A stretch of 43,690 nucleotides of DNA, from positions 1-43,690 of IMG/VR virus record IMGVR_UViG_3300034072_002255; one strand, given 5' to 3'. Origin of the DNA: a virus. The notes under the pieces were generated by a model. That model was not told where the DNA came from. It ran no database searches and was given only the letters and a program-made list of their open reading frames with translations. The position numbers and the translations under genes were made by a program. Below are positions 39,366-43,690 of the stretch, piece after piece (the first letter of the stretch is position 1; each line of letters begins with the position of its first letter).

Positions 39366-39406
39366 CGCTGGCAGACCGCTTGTCTGCCCAAGGAAAGGAA
39401 ACGCAA
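39366..39406 (+). promoter_or_regulatory. Leader with perfect 7-bp hairpin (copy 1 of a repeated leader)
   Basis: GGCAGAC (39370-39376) pairs with GTCTGCC (39382-39388) around CGCTT. CCCAAGGAAAGG follows, containing the ribosome site of the Tad1-like gene. The flanks GCTGGCAGACC and CCCAAGGAA recur before the gene at 39814. Confidence 0.55.
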
Positions 39407-39763
39407 ATGCGAGAACTTCACGGCCACAAGGTAAATCCGGCCAACGATGTCATCACGGTCAAGGTTCTTGATGAACCCGGCTCCGGTGGCGCAAACCATA
39501 TCTATTCGTGCGAACTGCCCGATGGGTCGGCCACCGAGATTGCTTTCCAGAACGGCCCCATCAACGAGGCTGGCGTCAATGGCCTGACCCACGAAGTCCT
39601 TCTGGCAATCGTCATCGACCGTATGCAGGCTTTCCAGAGCGGACCCTTTGCCTGCCGGGAAAACGCCCTTGCGCTGACCAAGATGGAAGAAGCGCAGATG
39701 TGGCTTTTGCAGCGCACCCGCAACCGCATGGCGCGTGGCGTCGAAGGCACCCACACCGTCTGA
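39407..39763 (+). CDS. Tad1/Acb2-type cyclic-nucleotide sponge (anti-Thoeris/anti-CBASS)
   Basis: The 118-residue protein has the Tad1-like N-terminal block (VNPANDVITVKVLDEPGSGG). The Acb2/Tad1 helical hairpin follows: FQNGPINEAGVNGLTHEVLL, FQSGPFACRENALAL and MARGVEGTHTV. Family members bind signalling nucleotides made by host Thoeris and CBASS systems and so block abortive defence. The N-terminal beta part favours Tad1 over the shorter Acb2. It has its own leader with a hairpin and a strong AAGGAAAGG site. Family recognition is from memory of the conserved motif; ligand choice cannot be told. Confidence 0.82.
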   Translation: MRELHGHKVNPANDVITVKVLDEPGSGGANHIYSCELPDGSATEIAFQNGPINEAGVNGLTHEVLLAIVIDRMQAFQSGPFACRENALALTKMEEAQMWLLQRTRNRMARGVEGTHTV

Positions 39764-39766
39764 TCT

Positions 39767-39813
39767 ATCGGGCTGGCAGACCCCGTCAATCCGTCTACCC
39801 AAGGAATAGAACG
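39767..39813 (+). promoter_or_regulatory. Second copy of the repeated leader
   Basis: It contains GCTGGCAGACC (39773-39783) and CCCAAGGAA (39798-39806), the same two blocks as at 39366-39406, but the hairpin is imperfect here. AAGGAA supplies the ribosome site for ATG 39814. Confidence 0.5.
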
Positions 39814-40107
39814 ATGGCAAAGAAGCCGACCGCCGCAGATCGAGCATATTGGGACAAGGTAGCCTCCAAGGGCTGTCTGGTCTGTGGCGGGCCTGCGACG
39901 ATCCACCACGTAACCGCGTCGATCCATGGCGGTAGGCTTACCCGCCGTCATGACCGCGTAGTCCCGCTTTGTCCGATGCATCACCAAGCCGTTTACGATC
40001 CTTACGCAAACCGGCCCGTCAGTGTGGAGCGCCTTGGGCATCGCGGCTTCTGGAAACTGCACGGCATCGACTTGCTGGCAGAAGCGGAAAGGCTGGCAAA
40101 TGGCTGA
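39814..40107 (+). CDS. Ref/DUF968-like HNH protein
   Basis: The 97-residue protein has CLVCGGPATIHHVTAS, RRHDRVVPLCPMHHQAVYD and a C-terminal VERLGHRGFWKLHGIDLL. This is the HNH/zinc arrangement of DUF968 and P1 Ref-like nucleases, which are RecA-dependent or structure-related nucleases. It may act with the annealase in recombination or cut incoming DNA. The Cys pair and His residues are present. Confidence 0.74.
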   Translation: MAKKPTAADRAYWDKVASKGCLVCGGPATIHHVTASIHGGRLTRRHDRVVPLCPMHHQAVYDPYANRPVSVERLGHRGFWKLHGIDLLAEAERLANG

Positions 40108-40321
40108 CTGTGAAATCTGCGGAGGCCGTGGCCAATACGGCATCGTCGATATTCATGGCAAGTATCGTTACGCGATACGGTGTCCAGAATGCGACGGCAG
40201 CGGTGAAGAAGAGCCCGAGGACGAGCCGGACGACGAGCGCGAAGATCGTGAACGACACGAAGAGCGCTGCGCAGCCGCTTGGGCAATCATACAACAAAAT
40301 GCACGGAGTGTATCGGCATGA
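40100..40321 (+). CDS. DnaJ-type zinc-finger small protein
   Basis: The 73-residue protein has CEICGGRGQYG and CPECDGSGEE, two CxxCxGxG-type halves like a DnaJ cysteine-rich domain, followed by a highly acidic stretch (EDEPDDEREDRERHEE). Such proteins are common in phage early operons and their role is unknown. It overlaps the previous gene by 8 bases. Confidence 0.68.
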   Translation: MADCEICGGRGQYGIVDIHGKYRYAIRCPECDGSGEEEPEDEPDDEREDRERHEERCAAAWAIIQQNARSVSA

Positions 40322-40671
40322 ACGCCCCCGCACGCATCCCCACCATGGAAGCCATGGAACGCGGGATAGACCAGATTGAACGCCTGCTGATCGATGCAGG
40401 ACAAGCCAAGATCAAGGCAGAGTCCGCAGACCTTCGCCGCAAGCGTGTCCGTGCAACCCTGTTCGTCAAATACAAGGCGGATGGAAACCCGGCAGGCGCA
40501 AGTGAGCAGATGGCCGAGGCCGACCCTGTTTACGAACTGGCCTGCGCAGATTGGGAAGCCGCTGCCTACGAATACGAGACACTGCGGGCACAGGCAGAAG
40601 CGCGCCGGATGCGGTTCGATGCGTGGAGAACCGCTTCCGCGACGGAACGCGCTGCGATGAACTTGAGGTGA
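40318..40671 (+). CDS. Helical hypothetical protein
   Basis: The 117-residue, largely helical, charged protein (AMERGIDQIERLLIDAGQAK; YELACADWEAAAYEYETLRA) suggests a coiled coil. ATGA overlap with the zinc-finger gene. No family was recognised. Confidence 0.64.
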   Translation: MNAPARIPTMEAMERGIDQIERLLIDAGQAKIKAESADLRRKRVRATLFVKYKADGNPAGASEQMAEADPVYELACADWEAAAYEYETLRAQAEARRMRFDAWRTASATERAAMNLR

Positions 40672-40676
40672 TGGAA

Positions 40677-41417
40677 ATGAGCCGCCTTATTTGCTGGTTT
40701 TCATCCGGTGCCGCCAGTGCAGTCATGACCAAGCTTGTGCTTACCGATCATCCAGACGCGCTTGTTGTCTATTGTGATACTGGCAGCGAGGACGAAGATA
40801 ATTATCGCTTCATGCGTGACTGCGAGGAATGGTTTGGTCGATCCATCCATTCCATCAAATCCAATAAGTTCGCTAACATTGATGAAGTTTTTGAAAAGCG
40901 GAAGCATCACGCAGGCTTGAATGGTGCGCCTTGCACCTCCGAGATGAAGGTTGCGCCCCGGCTAGATTTTCAGTTGCCTAGCGACATCAATATCTGGGGA
41001 TACACCGCAGACAGCAAAGACGCCCGCCGCTTCCGCAATATGAAGGAAAATTACCCTGCCATGACGCAACGCGCTCCATTGATCGAGCGCGGCATCACTA
41101 AGGAAGGGTGTTTTGCCCTTCTGGAAAAGGCAGGAATCAAGCGTCCGCGTGTTTACGACTTGGGCTTTCCTAACGGAAATTGCATCGGATGCGTGAAGGC
41201 ATCCAGCCCCGGTTATTGGGCAATGGTGCGTCATCACTTCCCCGAGGTCTTTGCGCGCAGGGTAGATCAAGATCGCCGGTTTGGACGCAATCGCCTTGAA
41301 CTCAAGGGTGAGCGCATTTGCCTAGATCAACTGCCTGAGGATTGGCCGTTAAGGGAGCCAGACATGCCCCGATGCGACTTCCTGTGCCACCTGGCAGAAA
41401 AGGATATGGCGGCATGA
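40677..41417 (+). CDS. PAPS-reductase-like (PP-loop) protein
   Basis: The 246-residue protein resembles phage phosphoadenosine-phosphosulfate-reductase-family proteins of the PP-loop ATPase fold. It has a P-loop-like CWFSSGAASAVMTK near residue 6, VVYCDTGSEDEDNYRFM, IWGYTADSKDARR and a paired-Cys CIGCVKA. The usual SGGxDS is changed to SGAASA, so ATP use is uncertain. Possible roles include nucleotide or tRNA modification, or host-defence interference. ATG 40677 has AGGTG upstream; ATG 40671 is an alternative. It lies two genes before the methyltransferase. Confidence 0.74.
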   Translation: MSRLICWFSSGAASAVMTKLVLTDHPDALVVYCDTGSEDEDNYRFMRDCEEWFGRSIHSIKSNKFANIDEVFEKRKHHAGLNGAPCTSEMKVAPRLDFQLPSDINIWGYTADSKDARRFRNMKENYPAMTQRAPLIERGITKEGCFALLEKAGIKRPRVYDLGFPNGNCIGCVKASSPGYWAMVRHHFPEVFARRVDQDRRFGRNRLELKGERICLDQLPEDWPLREPDMPRCDFLCHLAEKDMAA

Positions 41418-41623
41418 AGATCGAGGATCTGATTGCCACCCGAGCCTGTAGGGAAGAAGTATATCCCACAGACCTCCTTGATGACCTTGAACTAGACCCC
41501 ATCGACCTATGGGGCCTGAGAGACGACATAGAGCGCCTTATCAACCGGGAGATTGCAGACGACACCATGCGCAAGTGGGTGAGCGTTGCTGACATCCTGG
41601 GGACTGTGGAGGTGATGGCGTGA
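41414..41623 (+). CDS. Acyl-carrier-like small protein lacking the modified serine
   Basis: The 69-residue protein has an ACP-like four-helix outline. LLDDLELDPIDLWGLRDDIE occupies the place of the ACP motif (L)DSLD, followed by WVSVADILGTVE like the ACP end. The phosphopantetheine-bearing Ser is Pro here, so it cannot carry acyl groups in the normal way. It is sandwiched between the PAPS-reductase-like and methyltransferase genes with four-base overlaps. It may be a repurposed binding module. Confidence 0.6.
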   Translation: MKIEDLIATRACREEVYPTDLLDDLELDPIDLWGLRDDIERLINREIADDTMRKWVSVADILGTVEVMA

Positions 41624-42336
41624 CCAAACTTCGCACGCTCGATCTGTTCAGCGGCATCGGCGGTTTCTCGCTTGGCCTTGAACGCACTGGCGGTTTCGAA
41701 ACCGTCGCATTCTGTGAAATAGAGGAGTTCCCCCGTCGTGTCCTCGCAAAGCACTGGCCAGACGTTCCCTGCTACCGAGACGTTCGCGAACTCACCGCAG
41801 AGCGACTTGCTGCCGATGGAATTGCCGTTGATGTCATTTGCGGAGGGTTTCCCTGCCAGCGGTTCAGCAACGCGGCAAGAGGGCGGAACAATGCCCCTGA
41901 CCTATGGCCGGAATATGCCAGACTTTCGCGCGAATTGCTCCCAAGCTATGCTATTGCCGAGAACGTCAAGCGATGGCCGATCGAACGAGCCGCAGAGCAT
42001 TTCAGAAGCCTGGGGTTGTCCTGTTTCACGGTCCATATATCAGCAGATGAAATCGGGGCAGACCATGAGCGAAGCCGCTGGTGGGCTATTGCACACCCCC
42101 ACTCGGACTGCCAACTTCAAGGCTCCATCAATGCAGAAATGGCCAAGCTGCGCTCGATACGAAGCCGCATTTGGGGAGCGGAAGCTTACAGGACCGCTAT
42201 TTGCATTTCTGATGGGCTTCCCGCCAGATTGGGCGGAAGTGTAAGCGCCTTTGGCAATTCGGTCGTGCCTCAAATCCCTGAACTCATTGGCCGTGCTATT
42301 CTGGAAGCCATTGCATCCGAAAGGGCTGCTGCATGA
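41620..42336 (+). CDS. Cytosine-5 DNA methyltransferase
   Basis: The 238-residue protein carries the C5-MTase motifs in order: I (FSGIGG, residues 10-15), IV (GGFPCQRFS, catalytic Cys79), VI (ENV, 114-116), VIII (RSRWWAIA, 151-158) and X (GNSVVPQIPE, 212-221). The region between VIII and X, the target-recognition part, is only about 50 residues, so the enzyme is short. It would modify phage DNA against host restriction. GTG 41620 is in a GTGA overlap. The same DNA in the +1 frame encodes other MTase-associated motifs. Confidence 0.87.
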   Translation: MTKLRTLDLFSGIGGFSLGLERTGGFETVAFCEIEEFPRRVLAKHWPDVPCYRDVRELTAERLAADGIAVDVICGGFPCQRFSNAARGRNNAPDLWPEYARLSRELLPSYAIAENVKRWPIERAAEHFRSLGLSCFTVHISADEIGADHERSRWWAIAHPHSDCQLQGSINAEMAKLRSIRSRIWGAEAYRTAICISDGLPARLGGSVSAFGNSVVPQIPELIGRAILEAIASERAAA

Positions 42337-42623
42337 CAGCCCATGCCATAGCGTCAAAGGTCCGCCGCGCCCTTCGCAATGAAACCGGCGTATCGCTTTC
42401 CATTGACCAACTGCGCGAACTGGTTTCGCAATACGGGTTGCTCGACAACCTCGCTCAAGCTGAAAAAGAAGAACTATGTCCCGCGAAGATAGCCCCTGCA
42501 TCGTCGGAGAATACTGGCTCGACAAGCGACGTGACGGCAAATCGCCCGACGTTTGGCAGATCGCGCACTACTCCGAAAAGTCGCGGTCCGTTGTCTATCG
42601 CAGCACTAAGTGCAGGGTTGTAA
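42333..42623 (+). CDS. Small protein overlapping the integrase start
   Basis: This 96-residue ORF has a convincing N-terminal half (MTAHAIASKVRRALRNETGV, then SIDQLRELVSQYGLLDNLAQ). After codon 48 it overlaps the integrase gene in another frame and becomes Ser/Thr-rich. It begins in an ATGA overlap with the methyltransferase. The front half is probably real. The tail may be translated too or be an accident of the overlap. Confidence 0.52.
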   Translation: MTAHAIASKVRRALRNETGVSLSIDQLRELVSQYGLLDNLAQAEKEELCPAKIAPASSENTGSTSDVTANRPTFGRSRTTPKSRGPLSIAALSAGL

Positions 42624-43690
42624 AGCAGGCCGAGGAAGTCCTGCGGTCCTATGAGGCGGCTGAAAGGTCGAAGTCCAAGGGGCAGGACAACCAGCACGCC
42701 GAGCTAGTGCCGCACCTGTTCAACTACCTTAGAGAACATGGCCCCGACGTAAAGCGCTTGGACACGATCAAGAGCAGCTTTCGTGCATGGATTGGCTTCC
42801 TGCAACAAGACACCCTTGGAACCGATGCCAAGGTGGCGGACGTAACCAAGGGCATGGTGCAGCGCTTTCGTCGCTGGCGCATGGCCCCGCATGAGTATGC
42901 CGTGGAATGGGGCGGCAAGGTATTCCGCAACGTGTCCAAAGGCGTGACCGGCGAGACGGTGCAACGGAACATCGAGGACTTGCGTGCGGCCCTGAACTAC
43001 GCAGACGGCGAGCATCGCATCACCGCCCCCAAGGTGCCGAGTGTTGATCGCAGGTTTCGTTCAGACGAACGCGATCTAGTCCTGTCGGTTGGCCAGCTTG
43101 GCGCAATGGTTGGTTACGCTGCCGACGACATAGGCGCTTGGCGCTGGCTATGCCTTATGATCTGCACGGCATCACGCCCCGGCCCCGCCCTAGCATTCAA
43201 TCCGGCAACCCAATGGTACGACGGCATCATTGACCTGCACCCCGGCGGCATCCGCACCGACAAGCGGAATGCGGTGGTGCCAGAGATTGCCCCCATGGTC
43301 CCGCATCTCCGCCAGTGGCGCGATGAACCGCATGAGGTGGTCAAGAGCCGCAAGCGGTGGTTTCGCACCATGAAGCGCGTACTAGGGCTGTCAGAGGCGG
43401 TTCAACCTTACACCATACGCCACACTGTCACGACGTGGCTGGATAATCATGGCGTGCCGGGAGCGCAGATTAGCGGCATCACCGGACACATACCAAGTCA
43501 TCGCGGCGTGGCCCGCACCACAGGCAAGCACTACCTGCATTATAACCCGCACGACTGCCCGCAAGCCGTTCAGGCATTGACGGCACTGTTCGTTTCGGTG
43601 CAGGAGGCGGCTTCCTCGTGGCGTGCGGACCATCTGCGGACCATCGCGTTACGAGGTAAGCCGATTTCGCTTGTTACCCGTGATGCATAA
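42476..43690 (+). CDS. Tyrosine-recombinase integrase
   Basis: The 404-residue protein has an N-terminal arm and core-binding region (HAELVPHLFNYLREHGPDV to GMVQRFRRWR) and a catalytic domain. The first Arg is in TASRPGPALAF (about Arg234). YTIRHTVTTWL holds the second Arg (about 315, in the H/Y-x-x-R box), GITGHIP holds the late His (about 338), and the nucleophile Tyr is in GKHYLHYNP (about 353). It should integrate the phage genome at attP. It reads toward the right edge and its stop is the last base, so the attachment site should lie just outside. Confidence 0.9.
   Translation: MSREDSPCIVGEYWLDKRRDGKSPDVWQIAHYSEKSRSVVYRSTKCRVVKQAEEVLRSYEAAERSKSKGQDNQHAELVPHLFNYLREHGPDVKRLDTIKSSFRAWIGFLQQDTLGTDAKVADVTKGMVQRFRRWRMAPHEYAVEWGGKVFRNVSKGVTGETVQRNIEDLRAALNYADGEHRITAPKVPSVDRRFRSDERDLVLSVGQLGAMVGYAADDIGAWRWLCLMICTASRPGPALAFNPATQWYDGIIDLHPGGIRTDKRNAVVPEIAPMVPHLRQWRDEPHEVVKSRKRWFRTMKRVLGLSEAVQPYTIRHTVTTWLDNHGVPGAQISGITGHIPSHRGVARTTGKHYLHYNPHDCPQAVQALTALFVSVQEAASSWRADHLRTIALRGKPISLVTRDA

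Noticed and set aside
43560-43690. Attachment site (attP/attL/attR) near the integrase
   Set aside because: No tRNA gene or repeated core is visible in the window; the site probably lies beyond the right edge.

Overview
The window is almost entirely one temperate, short-tailed (podovirus-type) phage genome, most likely an integrated prophage seen from inside a tail gene at the left edge to the integrase stop codon at the last base. The DNA is GC-rich, genes are packed with 1-8 base overlaps (ATGA, TGATG, GTGA), and small repressors without a peptidase domain and a DnaA-domain-IV protein are present. Together with remembered homologues, this suggests an alphaproteobacterial host, probably a sphingomonad; that host call is inference.

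Layout. Bases 1-33568 are read on the minus strand. From right to left they hold: a Cro-like gene; small regulators; a DnaA-C-like protein; two nuclease-fold proteins; a lambda O-like initiator carrying four palindromic iterons (the likely replication origin); a P-like helper; and small and large terminase. The head genes follow: portal, a Bbp19-like protein, scaffold, major capsid and a Bbp16-like cement protein. Next come the tail proteins (T7 gp11-like protein, then a hub split over two genes), the ejection proteins (gp13-, gp14- and gp15-like, plus a 2518-residue polyvalent protein with ADP-ribosyltransferase-like and HELSH metallopeptidase regions), and two tail spikes. Lysis genes (membrane proteins, GH19 endolysin, i-spanin and o-spanin) and a beta-propeller tail protein run off the left end. 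The head set resembles Bordetella phage BPP-1, but no reverse transcriptase or variable-repeat cassette is visible.

Bases 33569-35140 are the lysogeny control region. A short HTH repressor operon is read rightward from an operator region next to the Cro-like gene, and a second operator region lies at 35048-35101. Both carry the same operator, TTCG-N7-CGAA, so the design is like lambda OR and OL. Two small minus-strand genes (34601-34979) run convergently into the repressor operon, which ends at a good terminator.

Bases 35141-43690 are a rightward early/accessory operon. It holds many small proteins, a Rad52-type annealase with an SSB-tailed partner, a Tad1/Acb2 cyclic-nucleotide sponge (anti-Thoeris/anti-CBASS), a Ref/DUF968-type HNH protein, a PAPS-reductase-like protein, an acyl-carrier-like protein lacking the modified serine, a cytosine-5 DNA methyltransferase and the tyrosine integrase.

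Most notable: (1) an undescribed promoter-like signal, GCGATTCAA followed exactly 18 bases later by TA, sits 31-54 bases before four minus-strand start codons, and again in the correct orientation before an HNH gene on the other strand. (2) That HNH gene lies wholly antisense inside the giant ejection-protein gene, whose reading frame stays open through it. (3) Iterons lie inside the initiator gene. (4) OL/OR-type operators are shared between two regions. (5) The methyltransferase gene appears to encode recognisable motifs in two frames.
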